Source of the DNA: Aureimonas ureilytica DSM 18598 = NBRC 106430
Lineage (GTDB): Bacteria > Pseudomonadota > Alphaproteobacteria > Rhizobiales > Rhizobiaceae
Assembly: GCF_000382705.1 (NCBI RefSeq)
Contig: NZ_ARQE01000005.1
Span: forward strand, 248,001-312,000
Direction of reading: 5' to 3'
DNA: 64,000 nt
The translations under genes were made by a program, and so were the position numbers. Positions 1 through 8,096 of this stretch are shown piece after piece. The notes under the pieces are model-generated. The model was not told the origin of the DNA. It ran no database searches and saw nothing but the letters and a program-made list of their open reading frames with translations. The stretch's first letter is position 1, and every line of letters starts with the position of its first letter.

Positions 1-194
1 CGATCCAGCGGCGCTTCCGCGAGCTCGGCTTCGAAGCCGAGCGGCGACGGCGCGGGCGTCAGAACGGCGATGGAGGGAAACATGGGAAGCGCGAGCAGAG
101 CCAGCGGCAGCGATCGCACGAGACGCGCGGGCGCACGGCTCGGTCGCGAACCGCGCGAGCGCCTCGTCTTCGTGGATCGAGCGTGAACGGCCAT
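1..194 (-). CDS. Partial exported or membrane protein, 5' part only
   Basis: An open frame starts with ATG at 192-194 and runs off the left edge without a stop, giving 64 residues. A GGGAG Shine-Dalgarno-like sequence lies about 6 nt before the ATG. The first 30 residues are very Arg/Ser-rich, followed by a hydrophobic stretch (LVRSLPLALLALPMF), which suggests a signal peptide or signal anchor. The visible part carries no family motif, so no function is assigned. It lies downstream of der on the same strand, with hairpin structures between the two, so it is probably a separate unit. The start and coding status are moderately uncertain because only the N-terminus is present. Confidence 0.42.
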   Translation of the reverse strand, partial: MAVHARSTKTRRSRGSRPSRAPARLVRSLPLALLALPMFPSIAVLTPAPSPLGFEAELAEAPLD

Positions 195-235
195 CGTCGG
201 CTCCCAAGGTTCCCTGAGAAGCCGACCATCTCTTA

Positions 236-288
236 TTAACCTTAGTGGAAGGTTAACGGGGGCTGGCGCGCGCCTTGCGCCGCCAGCC
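236..288 (-). terminator. Two hairpins downstream of der
   Basis: An 8-bp stem (GGCTGGCG at 261-268 with CGCCAGCC at 281-288) lies directly after the der stop. A second 8-bp stem, TTAACCTT/AAGGTTAA with a 5-nt loop, lies at 236-256. Neither is followed by a good T run on the minus strand, so intrinsic termination is only a possibility. Confidence 0.35.
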
Positions 289-293
289 TCGCC

Positions 294-1703
294 TCAGAAC
301 TTCTTCGCCTTGTGCGCGTAGGGATTGTCCGACTTGCGCATGGTGATGCGGATCGGAATGCCGGTCATGCCGAACTGCTCGCGCAGCCCGTTGATGAGGT
401 AGCGCATATAGGCCGTGCCGACCGCCTCGGGCCGCGAGGTGGAAAGGATGAAGGTCGGCGGGCGCGTCTTCACCTGCGTGATGTACTTGATGTTCACGCG
501 GCGCCCGGCGACGGCCGGAGGCGGATGGTGCGCGACCATGCGCTCGAGCCACTGGTTGAGCTTGGCGGTGGACACGCGCTTGTTCCAGATCTCGTGCGTC
601 TCGGTCACCGCCTTCATCAGCCGGTCGAGCCCCTCGCCCGTTTCGCCCGAAACGGTGACGGCCTTCACGCCGCGCATCTGCGGCAGGAGCCGGTCGGTCT
701 TCTCGCGAAGCTCGGCGAGAAGCGCCTGGCGGTCCTCGATGAGATCCCATTTGTTGAAGGCCAGAACCGGCGCGCGGCCCTCGCGCGAGATCAGGTCGGC
801 GATCGACAGGTCCTGCTTTTCGAACGGAACCGTGGCGTCGAGAACGATGATCACGACTTCGGCAAAGCGCATGGCGCGCAGCGCGTCGGCGACGGAGAGC
901 TTTTCCAGCTTCTCCTCGACGCGCGCGCGGCGGCGCATGCCAGCCGTGTCGAACATCTTCACCTTGCGGCCGCGCCATTCCCATTCGACCGAGATCGAAT
1001 CACGGGTGATGCCCGCTTCCGGCCCGGTCAGAAGCCGATCCTCGCCGAGGAAGCGGTTCACCAGGGTCGACTTGCCGGCGTTCGGCCGTCCGACGATGGC
1101 GATGTTCAGCGGCTTGGTGGCGTCGTAGCGCTGGATGGGCTCGCCATCCTCGTCGAACTCGATCGTCTCCTCGCCATCGGCCTCGTCCTCGCCCTCCTCG
1201 CGGAAGGCGGAGAGGCCGAGCTTCTCGACGATCGCGTCGCGCAGATCGGCCATGCCCTCGCCATGCTCGGCCGAGATCGCGCAGGGGTCGCCGAGGCCGA
1301 GGGCGAAGGCGTCGTAGAAGCCGCCTTCGGAGCCGCGCGCCTCGGACTTGTTGGCGACCAGAACGACCGGCTTGTTGCGGCGGCGCAGCAGTTCGCCGAA
1401 CACTTCGTCCTGCGGGGTCATGCCGCTCTTGGCGTCCACCACGAAGAGCGAAAGGTCGGCGTCGTCGATGGCGCGCTCGGTCTGCGCGCGCATCCGCCCT
1501 TCCAGGGAATCGGCGGTGGCTTCCTCGAGGCCGGCCGTGTCGATGACGCGAAACTCCAGATCCTGAAGCGTCGCCTCGCCCTCGCGCCGGTCGCGCGTGA
1601 CGCCGGGCCGGTCGTCCACCAGCGCGAGCTTGCGGCCGACGAGGCGGTTGAAGAGCGTGGACTTGCCGACATTCGGCCGTCCGATGATGGCGATCGTCAC
1701 CAT
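294..1703 (-). CDS. der: Ribosome biogenesis GTPase Der (EngA)
   Basis: The 469-residue product has two tandem GTPase domains. The first begins near residue 4 with a P-loop GRPNVGKST and a DTAG switch motif. The second begins near residue 200 with GRPNAGKST, again followed by DTAG, with NKWD as the G4 motif. A KH-like C-terminal domain follows. Der is a cytosolic GTPase needed for 50S subunit assembly. An acidic linker (about residues 165-185, rich in E and D) separates the domains. The length is normal for the family. The TPR protein gene lies 24 bp upstream on the same strand and may be co-transcribed. Confidence 0.97.
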   Translation of the reverse strand: MVTIAIIGRPNVGKSTLFNRLVGRKLALVDDRPGVTRDRREGEATLQDLEFRVIDTAGLEEATADSLEGRMRAQTERAIDDADLSLFVVDAKSGMTPQDEVFGELLRRRNKPVVLVANKSEARGSEGGFYDAFALGLGDPCAISAEHGEGMADLRDAIVEKLGLSAFREEGEDEADGEETIEFDEDGEPIQRYDATKPLNIAIVGRPNAGKSTLVNRFLGEDRLLTGPEAGITRDSISVEWEWRGRKVKMFDTAGMRRRARVEEKLEKLSVADALRAMRFAEVVIIVLDATVPFEKQDLSIADLISREGRAPVLAFNKWDLIEDRQALLAELREKTDRLLPQMRGVKAVTVSGETGEGLDRLMKAVTETHEIWNKRVSTAKLNQWLERMVAHHPPPAVAGRRVNIKYITQVKTRPPTFILSTSRPEAVGTAYMRYLINGLREQFGMTGIPIRITMRKSDNPYAHKAKKF

Positions 1704-1727
1704 GGCTGGGTCTCGCTCCTCTAAAGG

Positions 1728-2687
1728 TCAGGCCGGGGGCTGGTTGGCGGCCGGCGCGGCGGGCGCGGGCTCGGCGGCGGGCGGGCTCGGGCTCGTCGCC
1801 GCCGGTGCGGCGGGGGCCGGGCTCGCGGGCGTGGCCGGCGCGGTGGCGGAGGGCGCGGTCTCGCCGGGCGTCGAAGGGCTCGGTGCGGCGGCCTCGGGCG
1901 CGGCGCCTGCAGGAGCCGGCGCCGGAGCGGCCGGCGCGGTCGGCTCGGGCGCGGATGCGGCTTCGCTCGTCTCGGCTTCGTCGCTCTGCGGCGTGGCCGG
2001 AGCGGTGGCGGATGCGGTGGTGCCGGGCTTTGCGCCGTGCTCGGCCTCGATCAGTTCCACCATCAATCCGGCGCGGCGCTTGATGCCGGCGGGCGTGCCG
2101 AAATCTTCCTGAAGCTGCGTGAAGAGATCGCGCGCGGTGTCCACGTCCCCCGCCTTCCAGGCGGCAAGGCCGATCGCCTCGCGCGCGCCGTAGCGCAGCG
2201 CCTCGCCGTCCGAGGTCAGGCGCTCGGCGCGGGCGCGCACGTCGGCAAGCGAGCCATGATCCACCAGCGCATAGGCCGCGCGCAGGCTCGCCATGTCGCG
2301 CAGGCTCTGCGAGACGCCGGTGTCGGCAGCGATGGCGTCGAAGGCCGCGACCGCCTTGGCGGGATCGTTGCCGAGTTCGAGTTCGGCCAGACGCAGGCGC
2401 GCGAGCGCGGGATAGGCGCCGACGCCGCCGCGCGAGAGGTCTTCGAGGATCGTGCGCGCTTCAGCGGGCTTACCCTCTTCGATGAAGGTGCTGGCGGCCA
2501 GAAGCTGATCGCCGGCTGCCGCTTCCAGGCTGCGCTGATGGCGCTGCCAGAGAACATAGCCGCCGACGGCGAGCACGATCACGACAGCGACCGCCACCGC
2601 GATCGTGCCGTAGCGCAGCCAAAGGGCGCGGACGCGCTCCTGGCGAAGCTCCTCGTTCACCTCGCGGATGAAGATGTCGTTGCTCAT
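1728..2687 (-). CDS. Membrane-anchored tetratricopeptide protein (YfgM-like)
   Basis: I place the start at ATG 2687 (MSNDIFIREV), giving 319 residues, because the upstream in-frame extension is Arg/Pro-rich and falls in a structured leader. After a short charged cytoplasmic N-terminus there is one transmembrane helix at about residues 25-45 (AVAVAVVIVLAVGGYVLW). An alpha-helical TPR-like region follows to about residue 210. The last ~100 residues are almost only Ala, Pro, Ser and Glu, a low-complexity tail. In other proteobacteria the YfgM-type protein next to der is associated with SecYEG and periplasmic chaperones. That role here is inferred from domain order and neighbourhood. The A/P tail is unusual for YfgM. 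Confidence 0.8.
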   Translation of the reverse strand: MSNDIFIREVNEELRQERVRALWLRYGTIAVAVAVVIVLAVGGYVLWQRHQRSLEAAAGDQLLAASTFIEEGKPAEARTILEDLSRGGVGAYPALARLRLAELELGNDPAKAVAAFDAIAADTGVSQSLRDMASLRAAYALVDHGSLADVRARAERLTSDGEALRYGAREAIGLAAWKAGDVDTARDLFTQLQEDFGTPAGIKRRAGLMVELIEAEHGAKPGTTASATAPATPQSDEAETSEAASAPEPTAPAAPAPAPAGAAPEAAAPSPSTPGETAPSATAPATPASPAPAAPAATSPSPPAAEPAPAAPAANQPPA

Positions 2688-2703
2688 AGGCGGCCGAACC
2701 CTG

Positions 2704-2776
2704 CGAAAAATCGGGATGCGCGTGGGCATCCGGCGAGCCGATGCTCGCCTCGTCGGGGCTTTCTAACGATTTTTCG
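2704..2776 (-). promoter_or_regulatory. Candidate structured leader, three-way junction
   Basis: A 10-bp outer stem (CGAAAAATCG at 2704-2713 with CGATTTTTCG at 2767-2776) encloses two hairpins with almost no linker. One has a 6-bp stem, GGATGC/GCATCC, at 2714-2731. The other has a 7-bp stem, GGCGAGC/GCTCGCC, with a 4-nt loop at 2732-2749. It ends 16 nt upstream of the TPR gene start, so it could sit in that mRNA's leader. The AT-rich outer stem stands out in this GC-rich background. Function unknown; termination of upstream transcription is an alternative. Confidence 0.4.
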
Positions 2777-2872
2777 GCGAAGCGAAAGGCCGGGGATCGC
2801 GGGTCGGAGCTCCCCTGCCCGTGGCGGACGGCCTCTGCGCGGCCCCGGCGTGGCCATTTTCGGACACGAAAG

Positions 2873-2897
2873 CGCCCGGCCGAGATCGGGCCGGGCG
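2873..2897 (-). terminator. Hairpin after the small acidic protein gene
   Basis: A perfect 9-bp stem (CGCCCGGCC/GGCCGGGCG) with a 7-nt loop starts 37 bp after the stop of the gene at 2935-3195. Only a short CTTTC follows on the minus strand, so it is a weak intrinsic terminator candidate. Confidence 0.45.
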
Positions 2898-2934
2898 TCG
2901 TGAAGGTCGCCGCGAAGAAGGCTCGGCGCCCTCG

Positions 2935-3195
2935 TCAGCTCTTGTTGACGCGATCCACCACGTCGCGCTGCGCGTCCTTGGCGATGCGCTCGCGGGTGAT
3001 CTGGTCCTCGCCGCTCTGCCCTTCGGGCCGCGCCGTGCCGTCCGACAGCGTCTCGTGCAGACCGGCATCGCCCTCGGGGGCGGGCGCCGAGCCGACGCGC
3101 GCGACCTTGGGCTCGCCGCCGCGATCGTCGCCGAGAACGCTCACATCCGCATCGAGCTGCGCGTCGTTCAGGCGGTTCGGTTCATTGTCGTTCAT
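2935..3195 (-). CDS. Small hydrophilic hypothetical protein
   Basis: An 86-residue acidic, highly hydrophilic product rich in Asp, Asn, Glu and Arg, with no transmembrane segment or cysteine. I chose ATG 3195 because GGGAG lies 7 nt before it; an in-frame TTG at 3201 would sit too close to that ribosome binding site. The composition suggests an intrinsically disordered or stress-type protein, but no family was recognised. It lies between the flagellar DUF1217 gene (80 bp upstream) and the TPR gene, with a hairpin downstream, so it may be monocistronic. Confidence 0.6.
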   Translation of the reverse strand: MNDNEPNRLNDAQLDADVSVLGDDRGGEPKVARVGSAPAPEGDAGLHETLSDGTARPEGQSGEDQITRERIAKDAQRDVVDRVNKS

Positions 3196-3274
3196 GGCCA
3201 ATCTCCCTCGTGTTCCTGACAGGAGGACGCTTGGCCGGCCGAACGGGTTCCCTGGACGAGGGCGCGACGGATCG

Positions 3275-5404
3275 TCAGAAGATGCCGAGAATGCCCGAAC
3301 CCGATCCCCCGCCGAAGAGCTGGACCACCGGGTTGGACGAGGAATCCTGGTTCGCGACGTCGTACATGCCGGCGAAGCGCGAGACGAACTTGTCGAGCTT
3401 CTTCTCGTCGGTGAAATCCTTCACGTCGAGCTTGCGCTGGATCATCGCGGCCTGCTTGTCGGTGTCCATGGCCACCATGCCGTCCGGCAGGCCGAGCGCG
3501 GTGCGCACGACCTGATACAGCGCCTTGTCGGCCAGAATGCCGTAGGCGCTGGTGAGAGCGGGCGCCTTGCGCAGGAAGTAGAGCGCCAGACGCGTGCCCT
3601 CGCTGGTCTCGCCCGCCTGCTCTTCCAGCGTCTGGAGAAGATAGAGCTTGTCGGTCGCCAGGCGGTCGGCGCCCTGCTGGCCGCCCGTGTCCGTGGCGCG
3701 CACGCTGCCGTCCGTCTCGAAGTTGAACGCAGCCGCGAACTTGGCGATGGCCTTGTCGGTCTGCGTGTTGGCATAGCTCTTCGGGTCGGCGAGATCGCTC
3801 GTCAGGATCTTGCGCAGCTCGTCCTTCGACAGGTCCTTGTTCTTCACGCCATAGGCGGTGAGCGCGTACTGGATCGCCTTCTTGTCGCCGAGGAGATCGT
3901 TCAGCGAGACCGCCGAGCCGACAGCGGCGAGATAGGTCTTGGTGTCCGCCTTGATCTGCGCCTTCGTCGCTTCGTTCAGGTCCTTGCCAAAGGTCGCGGC
4001 ATAGAGCGTTCCGGTTCGCGTCTGATCGGAAGTGGACTGAATGAGCCGCTCGGGCCGCAGCTTGCCGTTCTCGTCGAAATTGAACGCGGCGGCGAGCTGC
4101 GTGTAGCGCTCGTCCTTCAGCTTGGAGACGTAGCTGTTGGGATCGGTCGGATCGCTCGTCAGAACGGCCCGGATCTTGGTGAAGCTGACGGTGTTCGGGT
4201 CGATGCCGACGGCCTTCAAGACGTAGTTCAACGTGCGCCGCTTGCCGTCCACCGACGAGGCCGCCATCAGATCGGTCACGGACTTGACGTCGGCCAGCGA
4301 GGCCCTGAACTCGGTCGTGTCGAAGTTCACCGACTTGTTGAAGGCGGTCTTGTAATTGGTCTCGTAGCCCGAAATCACCTTGTCCAGCCCGTCCGAGGGC
4401 GGTGACATCGTGCCGTCGCTCTGGACGCCCAGCATGTCGTGGAGCGACTGGAAGCGCGCTTTCTCGACGCTGGACACCGTGCTCGGGATCGAGGACGGGT
4501 CCTGAAGATAGCTCGCCGCCGAACCGGAGGCATAGACGATCTCCGAGCCCATCGCGGTCAGCGCGAATTTCAAAAGCCGCTCGTCGCCGGTGAAGGCGGA
4601 GACGGTCTTGGTGGCGTTGTCGGCGGAAAAGAAGGCGTTCAGATAATCGGTGTCGGCCTGCTTGGCCTGCGGGCTCGTCGCGTTGCCGGTCTGCGCATTG
4701 TAGGTATAGACGAGGTTCGACGCCATCTTGGCGGTTTGGGCGACCCAGCTGCGCGCCGTGCCGCTGCCCGTCGCGGCCGAGAACTGCGTGCGCAGCGTCG
4801 CCCAGGACGCGTCGCCATTGGACGCGTCGCCGGTCAGCACCTGCTTGGCATAGTCGGACGAAATGATGCTCGGCTCCGGAAAGCCCGAGGCGCGAAGCGC
4901 GACATCGAGCAGGCCGCGATCGGCCACGAACTCGTCGATCGAGGTGATCGCGCCGATATGGTCGGAGTAATAGCTCGTCGCCTTGGCCGCGATCGGCGCG
5001 GACGTATCGACCCGCTCGGCATAGGCTTCCGTCAGACGCTCGGTCTGCGCGCTCGACTGGGCCGTCGGCGCCTTGCTCGAACCGAAGCTGAAGGCCGAGG
5101 CGAAGTCGCGGTAGCGCTGGTCGGCGAGCTTGTTGGCATAGCTCGAGGAATCCGTCAGGTCGCTCTGCAGCACCTTGCGGATCATGCCCTTGGCGGAGAT
5201 CTGATCCTCCAGCCCATAGGCCTTCATCGCGTAGCTGTAGAGCTTGTAGTCGCCGAGGAACTGATCGACCGAGGTGACCTTGCCGATGTTCTCTTCGTAA
5301 TAGCTCTTGTCACGCTTCACCTGCTCCTGGCTCGACAGGCGCTCCAGCGTCTGGGCCATGTTGTTCGTGTAGAGCCGATAGTTCAGAAGGGTCGAGATCA
5401 CCAC
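3275..5404 (-). CDS. DUF1217-type flagellar-cluster protein with six repeats
   Basis: A 709-residue protein starting at a GTG after a GGAG sequence. I count six related units of about 75-80 residues, at approximately 31-107, 140-212, 250-325, 365-443, 486-562 and 600-690. Each has the pattern: short helix, S-x-D/N-x-[FL], a D-K/R-x-[LA]-x-x-[YF]-A-[LM]-x-A-x-G core, L-x-S-D, then S-Y and an aromatic-rich helix ending A-A-F-N/S-F. DUF1217 proteins are found in rhizobial flagellar clusters; their exact function is not established. No signal peptide or membrane helix is visible. It ends the minus-strand flagellar block and is preceded by a 15-bp palindrome. Confidence 0.85.
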   Translation of the reverse strand: MVISTLLNYRLYTNNMAQTLERLSSQEQVKRDKSYYEENIGKVTSVDQFLGDYKLYSYAMKAYGLEDQISAKGMIRKVLQSDLTDSSSYANKLADQRYRDFASAFSFGSSKAPTAQSSAQTERLTEAYAERVDTSAPIAAKATSYYSDHIGAITSIDEFVADRGLLDVALRASGFPEPSIISSDYAKQVLTGDASNGDASWATLRTQFSAATGSGTARSWVAQTAKMASNLVYTYNAQTGNATSPQAKQADTDYLNAFFSADNATKTVSAFTGDERLLKFALTAMGSEIVYASGSAASYLQDPSSIPSTVSSVEKARFQSLHDMLGVQSDGTMSPPSDGLDKVISGYETNYKTAFNKSVNFDTTEFRASLADVKSVTDLMAASSVDGKRRTLNYVLKAVGIDPNTVSFTKIRAVLTSDPTDPNSYVSKLKDERYTQLAAAFNFDENGKLRPERLIQSTSDQTRTGTLYAATFGKDLNEATKAQIKADTKTYLAAVGSAVSLNDLLGDKKAIQYALTAYGVKNKDLSKDELRKILTSDLADPKSYANTQTDKAIAKFAAAFNFETDGSVRATDTGGQQGADRLATDKLYLLQTLEEQAGETSEGTRLALYFLRKAPALTSAYGILADKALYQVVRTALGLPDGMVAMDTDKQAAMIQRKLDVKDFTDEKKLDKFVSRFAGMYDVANQDSSSNPVVQLFGGGSGSGILGIF

Positions 5405-5474
5405 CAGTCTCCAAACGTGCAGGCGCCGGCCATGAAGGCCGGGCGCATGTGGGCAAAACTCTAGCGAAACAGGG

Positions 5475-5489
5475 TTTACGCGGCGTAAA
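5475..5489. promoter_or_regulatory. 15-bp perfect palindrome upstream of the DUF1217 gene
   Basis: TTTACGC-G-GCGTAAA lies 70 bp upstream of the DUF1217 start and 13 bp after the motF-like stop. It is a candidate operator for the DUF1217 promoter. It is short, so chance cannot be excluded. Confidence 0.35.
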
Positions 5490-5501
5490 GGCAGCCGAGG
5501 A

Positions 5502-6023
5502 TCAGGACTTGCGACCGCCTGCCCGCATCTGCTCGATTTCGCCCTTGGAGACGTCGCCGCCGCCGGTCTGGGGGGTCATCTGGCTCTTGGGCAGGAAGTC
5601 GAACTGGTCCACCATCACGTCTTCCACGACCTTCTGGCCGTAGCGCTTGTTGACGGTTTCCTTGATCGATCCCAGAAGCGCGGCGAGATCGTAGCGCTCG
5701 GGATTGTGGAAATCGAAGCCCGACACCGAGTAGACCGCGCGGAACGCCTCGTCGAGAATGATCGGATCGGGCGGAACCGCCAGCGTCGAAGCCAGCTTCC
5801 CGTCGATCGTGTAGACGAAGCGCGCCAGAACGTAGCCCTGGATCGCGTTGTCCGAGATCAGGGGAACGGCAATGCTGGTGGTCTTCTTGTAGTCGAGCCC
5901 CTCGAAATAGGTCGGCTGTTTGGGCGCGGGCGCCTCGCCCCCGCCGCTGAAGCTCGCCATGGCGTAGCCGGCGCCCAGCGTGACGACCATCACCCAGACG
6001 CCGATCCCCAGAAGCTTGATCAT
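5502..6023 (-). CDS. motF: MotF-like FliL paralogue, inner-membrane stator-associated protein
   Basis: A 173-residue protein with one N-terminal transmembrane segment (residues ~3-24) and a periplasmic domain. That domain resembles FliL: a beta-rich stretch ending in YVLARFVYTID, then helical DEAFRAVY and a C-terminal helix. A separate, clearer FliL is encoded at 28235-28822. In Sinorhizobium meliloti a FliL paralogue called MotF has its own role in stator activity, and the gene lies in the fliR-proximal part of the flagellar region. I assign motF from position and fold, not from alignment. The start ATG overlaps the stop of the flgN-like gene by 4 nt, indicating translational coupling. Confidence 0.6.
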   Translation of the reverse strand: MIKLLGIGVWVMVVTLGAGYAMASFSGGGEAPAPKQPTYFEGLDYKKTTSIAVPLISDNAIQGYVLARFVYTIDGKLASTLAVPPDPIILDEAFRAVYSVSGFDFHNPERYDLAALLGSIKETVNKRYGQKVVEDVMVDQFDFLPKSQMTPQTGGGDVSKGEIEQMRAGGRKS

Positions 6024-6373
6024 CTGGCCGACCGCGCTCCCGAGACATGGGCGCCATAGGTGCCGTCGGATTCGGCGGCGGCCATGGCCTTGGTGATCAC
6101 GTCGGCGACCTCGGCGGTGGCCTCGATATGCATCTGGAGAAGGCGGCTGTTGTCGTCGAGACGCTCGCGAAGCGTTCCCAGACGTTCGCGCATCTCGTCG
6201 CTGAAGCCCGCCGGCTCGATCCCGCGCGAGATGCGCGTCAACTCGAGAAGGCTCTGGTTCTTGCGATTGCTGATGTCGCCAAGGCCCGTGCTGTCGCCCG
6301 AACGCAGCGCGAGGCTCTCACCTGCCAGGACGGCTTCCAACCGATTGATGGCCTGAAACAGAACCGCTTCCAC
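6020..6373 (-). CDS. flgN: FlgN-like flagellar export chaperone
   Basis: A 117-residue, almost wholly helical acidic protein with heptad-like spacing (MEAVLFQAINRLEAVL, later LGTLRERLDDNSRLLQMHIEA). This matches the antiparallel coiled-coil design of FlgN/FliT-type chaperones, which keep hook-associated proteins FlgK and FlgL soluble for export. Sequence conservation in this family is low, so the assignment rests on size, helicity and position between the FlgJ-like and MotF-like genes. It overlaps the following gene by ATGA. FlgK and FlgL, the probable clients, are encoded in the same cluster at 11956-14444. Confidence 0.6.
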   Translation of the reverse strand: MEAVLFQAINRLEAVLAGESLALRSGDSTGLGDISNRKNQSLLELTRISRGIEPAGFSDEMRERLGTLRERLDDNSRLLQMHIEATAEVADVITKAMAAAESDGTYGAHVSGARSAR

Positions 6374-6456
6374 TTGCTCTTACCTCTTGCTGATGCGGGC
6401 GGGCCGCCCGTTCCTCGCCCATGCCGGTGCCCTTGCCGGGCGCCGGCCGGCCGGTC

Positions 6457-6876
6457 TCATTTCATGTCGGCCGGCGTCGCGCTCGCCTCGCGCTTGGCGA
6501 GCATGTCGGCGATGCCGATGCCGCCCGACGCGGCCATTTCGTCGCCGATGCGCTCGGCGAGCATGGATTTCCAGATCTGCCCGGCCGTGCCCGTGCCGAA
6601 GAAGCTCGTGTTCTTGTCGGGCAACATGCTCTCCACGAAGGAGCGCAGGACGAAGCTCTCGAAGCGCTGCAAGAGCTCCAGCTCGCCGCTGCGCGAGGTC
6701 TGGTGATGGAAGCGCGCGGCCTCGTCGCGCGCCGCTTCCGCCGCCGCCTCGGCCTGGCGGGCCGACACGAGGCCGGCGAAGTCCGACGCCCCGGCCGCGT
6801 TCGCGGCAGCCGGCGCGGCGGCGGGCCGCTCGATCGCGGAGGCGGATACGGACGATGCGAGGGAGGACAGGATCAT
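6457..6876 (-). CDS. flgJ: Rod-binding protein, FlgJ N-terminal domain only
   Basis: I use ATG 6876 (MILSSLASS), giving 139 residues. A GTG at 6939, directly after the upstream stop, would add a Lys/Arg-rich 21-residue leader. Residues ~70-135 carry the rod-binding signature: a helix with F-V-L-R-S-F-V-E-S-M-L-P, then F-F-G-x-G-x-A-G-x-I-W-K-S-M-L-A-E-x-I-G and a GIGIADML ending. The muramidase domain of enterobacterial FlgJ is missing, as is usual in alphaproteobacteria. The likely role is assisting rod assembly in the periplasm. It follows the fliJ-like gene in the flhA-fliR operon. Confidence 0.82.
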   Translation of the reverse strand: MILSSLASSVSASAIERPAAAPAAANAAGASDFAGLVSARQAEAAAEAARDEAARFHHQTSRSGELELLQRFESFVLRSFVESMLPDKNTSFFGTGTAGQIWKSMLAERIGDEMAASGGIGIADMLAKREASATPADMK

Positions 6877-6939
6877 GGGAGCCGACTTCTGCTTCGAGAC
6901 ACGGCGGGCCGTGGTTCTCTTTCTTTTACGTGCCGCCAC

Positions 6940-7344
6940 TTATTCCAGGCTTGCGGCGCGCCCGACGAGATAGTCGTCGAGCGTCAGAGCGAGCGCTGCG
7001 GCCTCTTCGGTGGCGCGATCCTCGACCAGCGCCGCGTTGGCGGCCCGCTCGACGCGCTTTTCAGCCAGACTTTCCGCCTGCACGCGCTCGCGCGCTTCGT
7101 CCTTCTGTTTCAGGACGGCTGCGAGCGCCACCTCGTTGCGCTTGAGCGCCGAGACCTTGGCGTCGAGAAACAGGCCCTGCATCAGGGATTGGGCGCCGAG
7201 CGTGTCGAGAAGCTCGACGCGCGTGTCCTCCAGCCGCTTTTCCTCGCGCACAAGGTCGGACAGGGCCCATTCGGCGAGCTGGCGCTTGCGCTCCTGAACC
7301 GCGAGCACGCGCGCGAGGCGATCCGATCTCTTGCCGTCGCTCAT
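6940..7344 (-). CDS. fliJ: FliJ-like flagellar export coiled-coil protein
   Basis: A 134-residue product starting [14 protein letters not shown]. It is rich in Glu, Arg, Ala and Leu and has long uninterrupted heptads, forming two helices of about 60 residues separated near residue 65. FliJ is the coiled-coil subunit that links the FliI ATPase to the FlhA gate. The assignment rests on size, coiled-coil character and position directly after fliR; FliJ sequences are poorly conserved. The start overlaps the fliR stop by ATGA, and the next gene begins immediately after its TAA. Confidence 0.65.
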   Translation of the reverse strand: MSDGKRSDRLARVLAVQERKRQLAEWALSDLVREEKRLEDTRVELLDTLGAQSLMQGLFLDAKVSALKRNEVALAAVLKQKDEARERVQAESLAEKRVERAANAALVEDRATEEAAALALTLDDYLVGRAASLE

Positions 7345-8096
7345 CCGAACAGAACCCAGCGGTGATAGGCGTCCGCGAAGATCGACAGGAAGTTGCCGAC
7401 GCAGAACCACAGAAGGAAAAGACCGCCCGCCAGAACGAAGGGCATGGAGATGAAGTAGATTGGGATCTGCGGCGTCATCTTGTTGGCGAGGCCGATCGCG
7501 AAATTGACCACCACGGCATAGACCACGAAGGGGCTGGCGATGCGCAGGCACAGCATGAAGGTCTGGCCGAGATTGTCGACAAGCGCATCCAGGCCCGAGC
7601 GGATCGAGAAGCCGAGTTCCACGGGCACGGCCTTGTAGGAGGCGACCAGTGCGTTGACGATCTCGGCATGGAGGTTCAGCGAGAAGATCATCACGGTCGC
7701 CGTCAGCGTCACCAGCGAAACGAGCGCCGGGTCGGCCTCGTGCCCTTCCAGGGGCACGCCGAGCGACTGGCCCATGCCGATGGCATTCGCCACGATGGAC
7801 CCGGAGAACTGCAGCGCGATCATGAAGACGCGGCCGAGAAGCCCGATCAGGAGGCCGTTCAGGATCTCTCCCGCCGTCATGGCGATGCGCAGATCGTCGC
7901 TCGCCCCCTGCACCAGCGGCAGAACCTGCGGCAGGAGCCGGGGCGAGACGGCCAGCGCCACCGCGATCGCCACGAACAGGCGGATGTGCTGGGGGATGCG
8001 CGCGCTGGAATAGCCCGGCAGCACCATCAGGCACGAGCCGATGCGGCAGAAGATCAGGAAGAGCGCGATGACGAGGGCCTGGGCGTCGGCGCTCAC
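7341..8096 (-). CDS. fliR: Flagellar export gate protein FliR
   Basis: A 251-residue polytopic inner-membrane protein with about six hydrophobic helices. It has typical FliR motifs: an early [14 protein letters not shown], an [12 protein letters not shown] stretch near residue 100, and a long basic-to-hydrophobic C-terminal helix. With FliP and FliQ it forms the core export gate of the flagellar type III system. It starts with GTG inside the stop of flhA (GTGA overlap), so translation is probably coupled. Length and hydropathy fit the family. Confidence 0.95.
   Translation of the reverse strand: MSADAQALVIALFLIFCRIGSCLMVLPGYSSARIPQHIRLFVAIAVALAVSPRLLPQVLPLVQGASDDLRIAMTAGEILNGLLIGLLGRVFMIALQFSGSIVANAIGMGQSLGVPLEGHEADPALVSLVTLTATVMIFSLNLHAEIVNALVASYKAVPVELGFSIRSGLDALVDNLGQTFMLCLRIASPFVVYAVVVNFAIGLANKMTPQIPIYFISMPFVLAGGLFLLWFCVGNFLSIFADAYHRWVLFG

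Noticed and set aside
253-984. Minus-strand and plus-strand frames overlapping der
   Set aside because: Der is an unmistakable two-domain GTPase; the overlapping frames are Arg-rich shadows.
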